From the NCBI GenBank assembly GCA_934096075.1, contig CAKOLN010000012.1:1-32200 (forward strand): 32,200 bases of DNA, in the 5' to 3' direction. Within the stretch, counting starts at the first letter, position 1. Every line of letters starts with the position of its first letter. Below, piece by piece: positions 1-8,040 of the stretch. The DNA is from an uncultured Bacilli bacterium (lineage in GTDB: Bacteria > Bacillota_I > Bacilli_A > RF39 > UBA660). The translations under genes were made by a program, and so were the position numbers. The notes beneath the pieces were generated by a model. The model saw only the letters and a list, made by a program, of their open reading frames with translations, did not search any database and was not told where the DNA came from.

Positions 1-101
1 ACTCAATTGACACCTTTATTATAGCACGGCTTTACACTTTTTCTATCAAAATTCCAGTTTCTACTTGTAATTTAGGATTAAATTTTTGTTTGTGTTTTTT
101 G

Positions 102-130
102 TTGACTTAAATTTGTTTCATTGATATAAT
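102..130 (+). promoter_or_regulatory. Sigma-A promoter for the 38-residue membrane peptide
   Basis: The -35 box TTGACT (102-107) and the perfect -10 box TATAAT (125-130) are separated by 17 bases. Transcription should begin near 137. This leaves an untranslated leader of about 68 bases before the ATG at 205. Confidence 0.8.
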
Positions 131-140
131 AATTTTTATG

Positions 141-204
141 GAACAGGATGTTCTGGGTGTCTACCACCAAGTCGGGGGTTTAACCAACGAAAGGTGGCGA
201 ACGT
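141..204 (+). promoter_or_regulatory. Structured 5' leader that can sequester the ribosome binding site
   Basis: Bases 148-153 can pair with 199-204 (one G-U) and CCACC (164-168) with GGTGG (193-197). This makes one long hairpin that ends directly at the start codon at 205 and buries the Shine-Dalgarno AAAGGTGG. Two alternative hairpins compete: GAAC (141-144) with GTTC (150-153), and GGT (156-158) with ACC (163-165). The layout is that of a two-state translational switch. The GGGTGTCTACC stretch faintly recalls the purine-riboswitch core, but the rest does not fit. I could not assign it to a known riboswitch class. Confidence 0.45.
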
Positions 205-321
205 ATGAAGAAGAAAAATTTTATTATTAAGATTTTTAATCGAATATTGTTCATTTTAATAGCGATAGTTTTAATAATTATTGCCATAAAAATAGACATC
301 TATCCATTTAAAATAGGATAA
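205..321 (+). CDS. 38-residue single-span membrane peptide
   Basis: An ATG at 205 with the Shine-Dalgarno AAAGGTGG 7 bases upstream opens a 38-codon frame ending in TAA at 319-321. The peptide starts with a lysine-rich patch (MKKKNF), then has a strongly hydrophobic stretch of Ile, Leu, Val and Ala from about residue 14 to 28, and a short polar tail. A single membrane span with a positive-inside N-terminus is likely. It has its own strong promoter, a structured leader and a terminator, so it is a separate transcription unit. I do not recognise a family. A type I toxin-like peptide or a small regulatory membrane peptide are both possible. Confidence 0.6.
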   Translation: MKKKNFIIKIFNRILFILIAIVLIIIAIKIDIYPFKIG

Positions 322-371
322 ATGTCGTTACTGAATTTCGGTAGACATTCAGAATTGAATGTTCCTTTTTT
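321..371 (+). terminator. Terminator overlapping a competing hairpin
   Basis: ACATTC (345-350), loop AGAATT and GAATGT (357-362) form a stem followed by T6 at 366-371, a rho-independent terminator. A longer two-part hairpin, 321-326 with 344-349 plus 329-334 with 338-343, shares bases 345-349 with the terminator's 5' arm. The two structures cannot form together. The second hairpin could be an antiterminator or simply part of a compound terminator. Confidence 0.6.
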
Positions 372-481
372 ATTATATGAAGATTTCTCTTCTATATACA
401 TTATATAACAATCTTTGCTTTTAATCAATTGCTTATTTTTATTTGTCTATCAATTTTATTTATTCATATTATCTATTTATT

Positions 482-1249
482 TTATAAAAATAATTCTGTT
501 AATAAGATGTAGTATTCTATTTTTTCATAATCAGGCTCAATATGTAAACATTCGAATAAATATTTTTCTGCTTCTTTAGTTTCATAATTTCTTCTAAGTG
601 ATTTTACAAGAATCGCTATGTCATACCACATATCTGCAATACCTGCATCTCCTAAATCGAGAAATCCAGTTATTTTATCATCTTTATAAAATACATTTGG
701 TATGCTTAAATCTCCGTGAGATAAGCATAAGTTATTTTCTGTAATTTTGTTATTTATTAAATAATTATAAAGATTTTCTAAGTCTCCAAATTTTTTTTGA
801 TTTTCTTCTGTCATGTCATTAGAAGAAATTAATCCATTATCTATATTATATTTGGCTAATGCCAATTTTTTATTTAAATCATTATTAATAATTAGATTAT
901 CTACATTTACATTTTGTAATATTTTTATTGCTTTAGATGCTAACTCTACAACATGTTTCATATCATCAAATATTTCATCACAACATATCATTTCGCCATC
1001 CAACTTTTTTTTAATCATAATGCTTTTATTTTCATTACTTCCAAAATAGATTACTTCAGGTACAGGTAATTTTTCCTTTAGATAATTGTTTATAAAATAT
1101 TCTTTATCTAAATTTCCAAATTTTGATTCTTTTATATAATAAACTTCTTGATTTTTAATAACTTCTTTTACACTATTTCCAGAACATCCAATATCAATTA
1201 CATTTATTTTTGCATTTTCACAAAATTTTTTTAAATATTCATCTATCAT
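482..1249 (-). CDS. APH(3')-like aminoglycoside O-phosphotransferase
   Basis: A 255-residue cytoplasmic kinase of the aminoglycoside phosphotransferase fold. It would use ATP or GTP to phosphorylate a hydroxyl of an aminoglycoside such as kanamycin or neomycin. Visible landmarks are the ATP-binding lysine K40 (YYIKES), the Brenner motif HGDLSIPN with catalytic D180 and metal ligand N185, the second metal ligand D198 in FLDLGDAG, and WYDIA after it. The C-terminal third (IEPDYEKIEYYILL) matches my recollection of APH(3')-IIIa, whose last residue is the substrate-contacting Phe. Here the chain ends ELFL, one residue longer. The length is close to the family norm of about 264. The start has AAAGGAG 8 bases upstream. 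It follows metG on the same strand behind a terminator. The exact substrate is not proven, and choline or fructosamine kinases share the fold. Confidence 0.85.
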   Translation of the reverse strand: MIDEYLKKFCENAKINVIDIGCSGNSVKEVIKNQEVYYIKESKFGNLDKEYFINNYLKEKLPVPEVIYFGSNENKSIMIKKKLDGEMICCDEIFDDMKHVVELASKAIKILQNVNVDNLIINNDLNKKLALAKYNIDNGLISSNDMTEENQKKFGDLENLYNYLINNKITENNLCLSHGDLSIPNVFYKDDKITGFLDLGDAGIADMWYDIAILVKSLRRNYETKEAEKYLFECLHIEPDYEKIEYYILLTELFL

Positions 1250-1313
1250 AAATTCTCCTTTTCTATTTGTCTATTAATTTTTGAGACTCATACAATTATC
1301 GTATCTTTCTCTT

Positions 1314-1338
1314 AAAAAAGTACTAATTTCTTAGTACT
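1314..1338 (-). terminator. Terminator of metG
   Basis: On the minus strand a perfect 8-bp stem AGTACTAA/TTAGTACT with a GAAA loop is followed by T6. The stem starts at the last base of the metG stop codon. Confidence 0.85.
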
Positions 1339-2906
1339 TAACATGTTTTCATTAATTCCATTAATCTATCAGTTTCTACATTTGCATCCAATCTTTCAAA
1401 TAAAGGTATTCCTTTTTCAATAACTTTATTATTAGTAACATCAGGTATATTTGTTAAACTTTCATAAGTAGTTTCACTTTCTTTTAATCCTAATTGATTA
1501 TAAATGTTATTACTTGTTTCTGGTATAAATGGATAGAATAAAATAGATATTTTTCTAATTGATTCATATAGATTATACATTACACTTTTTAGTTCTTCAT
1601 ATTTTTCTTCTTTATATAATACCCATGGACTTGTTTCATCAATATATTTATTAGTTCTAGATACTATATTTAATATATGACTTAATGCGTTTTGAATGTT
1701 TATGTTTTCCATTTCTTTTTCATATAATTTTATTTCGTTATTAATATAATCATTTAAGGTATCATCAAAAGAAGTTTTTGTACTACTATTTAATATTATA
1801 CCTTCTTGATATTTATTAATCATTGCAATTGTTCTATTAACTAAGTTACCTAAATCATTACAAAGTTCTGTGTTATATTTTTCTATAAATGAACTTGGTG
1901 TAAATTCTCCATCTTGTCCATATGGTAAACTTTTTAGAATAGTATATCTTACTGCATCAACTCCATAAGCATCTGCTAGGATATCTGGATATATTGTATT
2001 TCCTTTAGATTTACTCATTTTGCCATCTCTCATCATTATAAAGTCGTGTACAAATATTTTTTTAGGCATTGGTAAATCTAAAGCCATTAAGAATATTGGC
2101 CAATATATGGCGTGAAATCTTAGTATGTCTTTTCCTATTATTTGTACATCTGCAGGCCAGTATTTTTTCATTAAAGAGTCATCATCACTCATATAACCTA
2201 ATGCTGTTATATAGTTTAATAGAGCATCTAACCATACATACATTACATGTTTAGGATCAACTGGTACTTTAATTCCCCAGTCAAATGTTGTTCTAGATAT
2301 ACATAAATCTTCTATACCTACATTAACAAAACTATTCATTATTTCATTTTTCTTAGTTAGTGGTACTAAGAAATCTGGATTTTCTTCATAGAATTTTTTT
2401 AGTCTATCTTCATATTTTTTCATATTAAAGAAATATGTTTCCTCTTCTACTTCTTTTACTTCTCTACCACAACTTGGACACATTCCATCAACTAATTGAC
2501 TTTCAGTATAAAATGTTTCGCAAGGTACACAATATTTTCCTTTATATTTTCCTTTATAAATGTCTCCTTGCTCATATAGTTTTGTAAATGCCTTTGTAAC
2601 TGCATCAACGTGTCTTTTGTCAGTTGTTCTAATAAAATCATTATTTGATATATTTAATTTTTTCCATAGTTCTTTAGACATTCTAGCCATTTCATCTACA
2701 TATTCTTGTGGTGTTATACCTTTTTCTTCTGCTTTTATTTGAATTTTTTGACCATGTTCATCTAAACCTGTAAGAAAGTAAACATCAATTCCTTTTTGTT
2801 TGTTAAATCTTGCTAGTACATCTGCTAATATTGTTGTATAAGCTGTTCCTATATGAAATTTACCACTTGGATAATATATAGGTGTTGTTATATAAAATTT
2901 GTTCAT
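1338..2906 (-). CDS. metG: Methionyl-tRNA synthetase
   Basis: Class I aminoacyl-tRNA synthetase that charges tRNA-Met with methionine at the cost of ATP; essential for translation. The HIGH-type motif appears as HIGT at 18-21 and KMSKS at 296-300. A zinc knuckle has C126, C129, C143 and C146 (CVPC...CPSC). The anticodon-binding helical domain follows from about residue 340. At 522 residues it ends after that domain and lacks the C-terminal EMAP/Trbp-like tRNA-binding extension found in longer enzymes of about 650 residues, a normal variant. The start codon has GGAG about 9 bases upstream. It has its own extended -10 promoter (2938-2946) and a strong terminator inside its stop codon, so it is probably monocistronic. 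Confidence 0.97.
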   Translation of the reverse strand: MNKFYITTPIYYPSGKFHIGTAYTTILADVLARFNKQKGIDVYFLTGLDEHGQKIQIKAEEKGITPQEYVDEMARMSKELWKKLNISNNDFIRTTDKRHVDAVTKAFTKLYEQGDIYKGKYKGKYCVPCETFYTESQLVDGMCPSCGREVKEVEEETYFFNMKKYEDRLKKFYEENPDFLVPLTKKNEIMNSFVNVGIEDLCISRTTFDWGIKVPVDPKHVMYVWLDALLNYITALGYMSDDDSLMKKYWPADVQIIGKDILRFHAIYWPIFLMALDLPMPKKIFVHDFIMMRDGKMSKSKGNTIYPDILADAYGVDAVRYTILKSLPYGQDGEFTPSSFIEKYNTELCNDLGNLVNRTIAMINKYQEGIILNSSTKTSFDDTLNDYINNEIKLYEKEMENINIQNALSHILNIVSRTNKYIDETSPWVLYKEEKYEELKSVMYNLYESIRKISILFYPFIPETSNNIYNQLGLKESETTYESLTNIPDVTNNKVIEKGIPLFERLDANVETDRLMELMKTC

Positions 2907-2937
2907 ATAATCATCTCCACTCTTTTAAATCAAGGTT

Positions 2938-2946
2938 ATTATAACA
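2938..2946 (-). promoter_or_regulatory. Extended -10 promoter of metG
   Basis: The minus strand reads TGT then TATAAT (TGN extended -10) just downstream of the terminator of the preceding gene. No good -35 box is seen, as expected for extended -10 promoters. Confidence 0.5.
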
Positions 2947-2950
2947 TAAT

Positions 2951-2982
2951 TAAAAAATAAATTGAACCAAATAAGTTCAATT
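2951..2982 (-). terminator. Terminator of the histidine kinase-ASCH unit
   Basis: An 8-bp stem AATTGAAC/GTTCAATT with a 7-base loop is followed on the minus strand by a T-rich run containing T6. It starts at the stop codon of the ASCH gene. Confidence 0.8.
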
Positions 2983-3341
2983 TAATATATTTTTATTAGT
3001 TTAAATATTTCTACAACTACTAAAGTTTCTTCATTAAATGAATCATCTATTGATTTAAAGAATTCATAATGGTTCTTTCTCCAACCTTCTAAATCATCAT
3101 TTTCTCCTTCAAGTTTTGCTATAGACCATTCAACATCTTTAAACTTAGTTACTATATTTTTTGTGGTTTTTACTAAACAAGCTGGTTTATCATTATCATA
3201 TAATATAATAGATTCTGAATCTAACTTATCTACATTACCATGATAAATATATGTAGTAGCAGTTTTCTTTCCTTTTAAGACCAAATCAATTAATTCATTA
3301 TTATTAATTCCAAATTTCCATTTTTCTAATTCTTTATTCAT
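2982..3341 (-). CDS. ASCH-domain protein
   Basis: A 119-residue protein that is essentially one ASCH domain, a PUA-like RNA-binding fold. Diagnostic elements are the GKKTATT motif at about 24-30, the central KPACLVKTT strand, the KFKDVEW segment, and the acidic EGENDDLEGWRKNHYEFF block at about 79-95. Relatives include YqfB-type enzymes that hydrolyse N4-acetylcytidine and proteins thought to bind RNA or modified nucleotides. It starts 8 bases after the stop of the histidine kinase gene, so the two are almost certainly co-transcribed, and a terminator follows. The substrate is unknown. Involvement in sensing or processing a modified nucleoside is only an inference from the family. Confidence 0.85.
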   Translation of the reverse strand: MNKELEKWKFGINNNELIDLVLKGKKTATTYIYHGNVDKLDSESIILYDNDKPACLVKTTKNIVTKFKDVEWSIAKLEGENDDLEGWRKNHYEFFKSIDDSFNEETLVVVEIFKLIKIY

Positions 3342-3349
3342 ATTTTACC

Positions 3350-4750
3350 TTATAAATTTTCACTTGTGTCTTGTGGTATAACAACTGTGAATTTAGAACC
3401 TTTGCCAACTTCAGTATTTAGCATTATTCCGCCATCCATTAATTCTACTAGACTTTTGGTAATTGATAACCCTAGACCAATACCTAATGTTGAAGAATCT
3501 TTTACATTATCATCTCTTACAAAACTATCAAATATTCTATCTTTTATTTCCGGTCTTATTCCAATACCAGTATCAATAACTCTTATTATTAAGTTACATT
3601 TATCTCTATCCATTCCTGTACATACTTTAAATTCTATAGTACCTTCATTAGTATATTTAATAGCATTACTTAGTAAATTCATTATTATTTCTTTTACTTT
3701 TTTTCTATCTCCAAATAAAGATTCTGGTATATTAGAAAATTCTGTTTTAAATTCAATATTCTTTTTACCTATTCTTTTCTTAGCTAATATAGTTAAGTCA
3801 TTAAATAATTCTTGTGGATCATATTCTTCTATTTTAAGTTCTAAATTACCACTTTCTAATTCACTAACATTAAGTATTCCAGTACACATATCTAGTAAAC
3901 TATTAGATGATGTTCTTAATTCACTAAGTATTTCTTTGCCATCATCAGATAAGTTTTGTTCACATTCTAACATATCTACACATCCCATTATTGCATTCAT
4001 TGGTGTTCTTATTTCATGTGACATACTTGATAAAAATTCACTTTTAACACGATTTGCTTTTTCGGCAGTGTCTTTGGCTAATTGAAGTTCATTTATCAGT
4101 TTTAAATCAGGATTTTCTATGGTGAAGTACATTAAACAGCATATATAACTTTCCATGGCAGTTATTATTAAAATGTCCGGATATTTATGTTGAATGATTG
4201 CCGTTATTATTCCTGAAATTATTAATAAATATATAGGTATACTTTTTTTCTTTGATATTTTTTTAAGATTAATTATTAAAACTACAAACATAAATAGACA
4301 TATAATTGCAGAAAATATAAATGATAAATTAATTGCCATGCCAAATGTATAATAAGTTTTAGTTTCAACATTTCGATAAAGTTCATAGGGTGCTAAACAA
4401 ATAATCCAAGATTCAACTATTGTTACTATGATACTACTTTTGACCATAATCTTCTCATATTTTTTAAATACTATAATTATTAAATATAGTAACATTAAAT
4501 TTATAAATACAATGAAATATACCAAATAGGATTTATAAATTATACTAGAAATTATTTTTGGTATAGTATTATATTTATATGAAACATAATCACATGCTAA
4601 TTGGAGTATTAAGCCAATAACATTAGTTATTAGCATAATTTTATAAACTTTGTTTTCTTTATTATTAAGTCTTGATTTTGAAAAATATAAATATATTAAT
4701 CCAAACATGTAAATTAAACTAAAAATTATTAATAATGTTTTACTAGTCAT
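3350..4750 (-). CDS. Orphan membrane sensor histidine kinase
   Basis: A 466-residue sensor kinase. The N-terminal half holds about six or seven hydrophobic spans between residues 5 and 209 with short connectors, and no large extracellular domain is seen. A short linker leads to the HisKA dimerisation helix with phospho-acceptor H245 in SHEIRTPMN. The ATPase domain follows with N-box NLLSNAIKYT (358-367), G1 box DTGIGI (393-398) and G2 box GIGLGL (423-428). There is no receiver domain, and no response-regulator gene lies nearby, so its partner is elsewhere. It is co-transcribed with the ASCH gene. The start is uncertain: AAGGG directly abuts this ATG. The next in-frame Met is residue 15. A 7-codon ORF (MVIIRDD) overlaps the start. 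Confidence 0.9.
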   Translation of the reverse strand: MTSKTLLIIFSLIYMFGLIYLYFSKSRLNNKENKVYKIMLITNVIGLILQLACDYVSYKYNTIPKIISSIIYKSYLVYFIVFINLMLLYLIIIVFKKYEKIMVKSSIIVTIVESWIICLAPYELYRNVETKTYYTFGMAINLSFIFSAIICLFMFVVLIINLKKISKKKSIPIYLLIISGIITAIIQHKYPDILIITAMESYICCLMYFTIENPDLKLINELQLAKDTAEKANRVKSEFLSSMSHEIRTPMNAIMGCVDMLECEQNLSDDGKEILSELRTSSNSLLDMCTGILNVSELESGNLELKIEEYDPQELFNDLTILAKKRIGKKNIEFKTEFSNIPESLFGDRKKVKEIIMNLLSNAIKYTNEGTIEFKVCTGMDRDKCNLIIRVIDTGIGIRPEIKDRIFDSFVRDDNVKDSSTLGIGLGLSITKSLVELMDGGIMLNTEVGKGSKFTVVIPQDTSENL

Positions 4751-4756
4751 CCCTTA

Positions 4757-4777
4757 TTATCACCATAATAATGATAA
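4757..4777 (-). promoter_or_regulatory. Inverted repeat just upstream of the histidine kinase start
   Basis: TTATCA and TGATAA flank a 9-base loop immediately upstream of the kinase start codon. It could be an operator or a translation-controlling hairpin. There is no T tract in the right place for a terminator. Confidence 0.3.
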
Positions 4778-4810
4778 CAAAAAAGAAAATAAATATCAAT
4801 TAATTTGAAT

Positions 4811-6655
4811 TCATTTTCTTTTTAAAATTTTTTCTGTTTTTACTACAAAATCAATTTCTATAAATTCATCGGTTTCATTCATCATTTTTAATGTATCTCT
4901 TTTTCCTGACTTGGCATAAGGGAACTCTTTTCTAAATTTGAAAACATGTGGAACCATATTTATATTCCCAGTTACTTCATAAATTTTATTTTGAATTTCT
5001 TTTAAAATGTTGTTAGGATCCAAGTTGTTATTTTCTTCTATAATTAAATGAACTACTAATTCTTGGTTATTTTCTTTATTTCTATGTAATACATCACATA
5101 GTTTTATTCCTTTTATATTCTTTATTATATTTTCTATGTCAAAATTATAAAATTTTTCTCCATTTATTATTGAATAATCTGATGTACGACCTTCTACAAA
5201 TAGATTTCCATTTAAATCTATATATCCAATGTCACCCGTACAATTCCATTTTTGTCCATTTTTATCAATATAAAAGTATTTGTTACTTTCTGATTCATTT
5301 TTGAAATATTTAGACATACTTGACTTCGTATTTACAACTATTTGGCCTCTTTTGCCTGTCATAACTTCATTCATGTTTTCATCACATATTTGTATATTTA
5401 TGTCAGGTAATGGTATTCCTACAGAGCCATTGCAATGTTCAGTTATATTAGTCTGAGTTGTTATTGTCGCACCACATTCACATTGGCCATAGCCTACTTT
5501 TATGCTTGAAGTGTTATTATGATTTTTAAATACTTCATTAATTCTAAGTCCTAATTCTTTACTTAATGGTTCCCCACCTTCAAAAGCATTTGTAAGATAT
5601 GAAAGATCTTTATTTTTTAAATTTTTATTATTAAGAAATCCTTCATACATACTGGTAGGAGCTAGTGTATAATTTGGTTTTGCTTTTATTACATTTTTAA
5701 TAAATATATCTCTTTCAAACCTTGGATCCATAAAGACAGTCGCACCACAAGATAGTGGTAAATGAATTGAAGTGCTAATTCCTGTTGAATACCATGTTGG
5801 AATTATTTGATAGAACTTTTGATTTCTATGTATATCTAAACCAGATTTAAAGTATGCACTAACTGAATTTTGAAAACTATCATTAGTTAAAAGAATTCCT
5901 TTAGAAGCACCTGTTGTACCACTTGAATAGACCATCACTAATGGCAAATCTTTTTCATAAGGTATTATTTGAACATCTGATATATTTTTACCTTCGTTTA
6001 TAAAGGTACTCCACAATGTTTCATTTCCACTAACTTTATATTTTTTATTTAGTATTTTTAATGGTGAGGAATTTAAGGAAGGAACTATAACTACTTTTTC
6101 TATAATAGACTTGCTAACAGCATCTTTAATTTCTTCATAAAAACTATCCATCACAATTAAAATTTTGCTTTTACAATCATGAATTCTATCTATAAAATCC
6201 TGTTTATCAAAGTAAGGTGCTATCATATTTGAAACTGCACCTAATTTAGATAGAGAATAAAAACTGTAAATCGTTTCTGGTATACCTGGAGCACATATTG
6301 TAATAAAGTCTCCTTTTTTTACCCCATTTGCTTTAAAAGATGATGCTAATTTATCTATATTTTCAAATAGTTTTTTATACGAAATTTTAGCACCAAAATA
6401 TTCAATGGCAATATCATTTAGATGTTCTTTATTAAATTTAGTTAAGGATTCATATACAGTCATATTAAAAAAATTACTATCTATATTTAAATCATAATAT
6501 TTTAACCAAGGCTTATCTATACTTTGATAATTAGTTAATGGTCCAGATAATTTGCCGTTTGCTAAACCTTGTAAATATTTATCTCTTTCTTTTAGTTCTT
6601 TTTCAGATAATTTAACTATTTTACTTTTTAATTTTTCTAAATCTTCTTTTTTCAT
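4811..6655 (-). CDS. AMP-forming acyl-CoA synthetase/ligase
   Basis: A 614-residue member of the adenylate-forming superfamily. It activates a carboxylic acid with ATP to an acyl-adenylate and usually transfers it to CoA or a carrier thiol. The phosphate-binding loop is YSSGTTGASKG (243-253), the aromatic/adenine region is GYGQCEC (388-394), the TGD motif is at 473-475, the hinge region GR at 489-490, and the C-terminal catalytic lysine is probably K585 (AKSGKRDT). Length and order are typical of acyl-CoA ligases. An N-terminal extension with KPWLKYY is characteristic of a gut-Firmicutes subgroup as I recall it. The acid substrate cannot be told from sequence. No carrier protein lies beside it. 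It ends in TGA. Start: GGAG 9 bases upstream. Confidence 0.88.
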   Translation of the reverse strand: MKKEDLEKLKSKIVKLSEKELKERDKYLQGLANGKLSGPLTNYQSIDKPWLKYYDLNIDSNFFNMTVYESLTKFNKEHLNDIAIEYFGAKISYKKLFENIDKLASSFKANGVKKGDFITICAPGIPETIYSFYSLSKLGAVSNMIAPYFDKQDFIDRIHDCKSKILIVMDSFYEEIKDAVSKSIIEKVVIVPSLNSSPLKILNKKYKVSGNETLWSTFINEGKNISDVQIIPYEKDLPLVMVYSSGTTGASKGILLTNDSFQNSVSAYFKSGLDIHRNQKFYQIIPTWYSTGISTSIHLPLSCGATVFMDPRFERDIFIKNVIKAKPNYTLAPTSMYEGFLNNKNLKNKDLSYLTNAFEGGEPLSKELGLRINEVFKNHNNTSSIKVGYGQCECGATITTQTNITEHCNGSVGIPLPDINIQICDENMNEVMTGKRGQIVVNTKSSMSKYFKNESESNKYFYIDKNGQKWNCTGDIGYIDLNGNLFVEGRTSDYSIINGEKFYNFDIENIIKNIKGIKLCDVLHRNKENNQELVVHLIIEENNNLDPNNILKEIQNKIYEVTGNINMVPHVFKFRKEFPYAKSGKRDTLKMMNETDEFIEIDFVVKTEKILKRK

Positions 6656-6682
6656 AAGTACATCTCCAAATAATTGTACTTT

Positions 6683-6710
6683 ATTCTATCACAATTTAAA
6701 AAATATGCAA
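6683..6710 (-). promoter_or_regulatory. Promoter of the AMP-forming ligase gene
   Basis: On the minus strand, -35 TTGCAT (6705-6710) and -10 TAGAAT (6683-6688) are 16 bases apart, with a TGA extended -10 element. Confidence 0.65.
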
Positions 6711-6722
6711 GAAAAAAAGAAA

Positions 6723-7343
6723 TCATGCTTTTCTTAAAACATCATTTCTATCTTTTCTAGACATTAAAGTTCCATCAATTTTGTATAAAGCTACTCCTCT
6801 TATTTCATTATACATTTTTAAGTATCTGTCTAATATATCTTCTATTGATATAAATTTTGGTATATCATCTTTACTCATAATTGGTTCAATTTCTACAAAA
6901 TCTGTCATAAAACCTTCTAATGTTTTAGAATAGTGACCAACACTATAGGTATTATCATTATCAAAAAAGATTATTCTATACCCTTCTGTTGCTTTAACAT
7001 TATTATAATCATGTATTAGTTCTTCTTTATATACCATAGAATTATTAATAATGTTGACATTTTTTCTTAATTTCTTTTTTATACAATTTTGATTTATGTC
7101 ATATATTGCCACACCTAATGCTTTAGGATTATTATCTAAAAAAGCAGTAAGAATATCATCAATGTTATTTGACTTTATGTTTATATTATCATTTTTCAAG
7201 TAGTTTATAAAATCTTTTATATTTTTTGCATACACTCCTTTAACGACTTCATGGTAATTTTCATAAAAATATACTATCCTGTAACCTTCTTTGTAAATAA
7301 CATAATTCTTATAATTTTTTAAATCATCACTATTTATTTCCAT
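6723..7343 (-). CDS. Unknown protein with two tandem repeats
   Basis: A 206-residue soluble protein of unknown function made of two similar halves, about residues 8-94 and 110-202. Each half has the order EGYRIV/IIF-F, a G-Y-K-L segment, an I-DI/EDIL helix, a GVA-IY-strand and a closing K/R-rich segment (for example KALGVAIYDI and EIRGVALYKI). This points to an internal duplication of an alpha/beta unit of about 95 residues. There is no signal peptide or membrane span. The chosen ATG at 7343 has AAGAGGTG 9 bases upstream; a GTG at 7355 would add four residues but abuts that site. It lies 33 bases after the CmpB-like gene and may be the last gene of the marR-ABC operon. It ends in TGA. Confidence 0.7.
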   Translation of the reverse strand: MEINSDDLKNYKNYVIYKEGYRIVYFYENYHEVVKGVYAKNIKDFINYLKNDNINIKSNNIDDILTAFLDNNPKALGVAIYDINQNCIKKKLRKNVNIINNSMVYKEELIHDYNNVKATEGYRIIFFDNDNTYSVGHYSKTLEGFMTDFVEIEPIMSKDDIPKFISIEDILDRYLKMYNEIRGVALYKIDGTLMSRKDRNDVLRKA

Positions 7344-7376
7344 AGTTGGTATCACCTCTTGTAAATTTATATAAGA

Positions 7377-8018
7377 TTACCTTCTAATTTTAAAGTTAGG
7401 ATAACTCTTAGCAATTCTTCTAAGTAGTACACCTTTACTAAGTATTACTTCTTTAACTTTCTTATTTACTTCTTCAGTAGCGTCTGTTAATACATTCTTA
7501 CTTATTCCTTTGAAGTTATAAATAATCTTTGTAGATATACCTAGATCTATTAAGAATATTGTCATAAGAATTGAAACTACTGTTTTTAATACCATAGGAT
7601 CTATTTTATGAATAGTATCTAGTAAGAATGGATTAACTCCATACATTATAACTAAACTTAATATACCAAAGCATATCATATTAAATAAGCATACTCTTCC
7701 ATTTATATTAAATTTTCTATTTGAATAATCCCACCATCTAGTTTTAAATAACTTTTCCATATAGTAACTTGTAAAATATTCAAGTAAACTACATATTATT
7801 ATGGACATTATAAATAAAACTAAAGGCATATCTAAATATCTTTTAAGTAATACATAAACAAGTACTCCACCAGTTCCATATATAGGTACTACTGGTCCGA
7901 TTAAAAATCCTCGATTGACAAATTTTTTAGTACATATCCAGCAATAACATGTTTCCATAACCCAACCTACGAATGAATAAACTAAAAATAATGCCATTAA
8001 AACAAATATATTATACAT
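7377..8018 (-). CDS. CmpB-family (PF06541-type) integral membrane protein
   Basis: A 213-residue polytopic membrane protein with about five hydrophobic spans. It carries the family signature: FVGWVMET near the N-terminus, NRGFLIGPVVPIYG (35-48), SLLEYFTSYYMEKLF, and RWWDYSNRKFNINGRVCL near the middle. The family is named a putative ABC-transporter (CmpB-type) component, but its biochemical role is not firmly established. The gene lies 22 bases after the MacB-like ABC gene and is probably co-transcribed with it, which suggests a membrane role linked to that transporter. The ribosome binding site is weak. Confidence 0.8.
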   Translation of the reverse strand: MYNIFVLMALFLVYSFVGWVMETCYCWICTKKFVNRGFLIGPVVPIYGTGGVLVYVLLKRYLDMPLVLFIMSIIICSLLEYFTSYYMEKLFKTRWWDYSNRKFNINGRVCLFNMICFGILSLVIMYGVNPFLLDTIHKIDPMVLKTVVSILMTIFLIDLGISTKIIYNFKGISKNVLTDATEEVNKKVKEVILSKGVLLRRIAKSYPNFKIRR

Positions 8019-8040
8019 ATTAAACCAACTTTCTTTTTTA

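Noticed and set aside
1..49. Leftward extended -10 (TGC-TATAAT on the minus strand at 18-26), perhaps a promoter for a gene beyond the left edge
   Set aside because: The only -35 candidate is spaced 20 bases away and no start codon is inside the window; too little to call a feature.
137..204. Possible purine or preQ1 riboswitch because of the GGGTGTCTACC stretch
   Set aside because: The conserved P3/J3-1 part of the purine class (for example GACTA) is missing and the preQ1 pattern does not fit, so only an unassigned leader is reported.
4811..7343. Use of the mycoplasma genetic code (TGA as Trp)
   Set aside because: Two genes end naturally in TGA (4811-4813 and 6723-6725 on the minus strand) and tryptophans are coded by TGG throughout.
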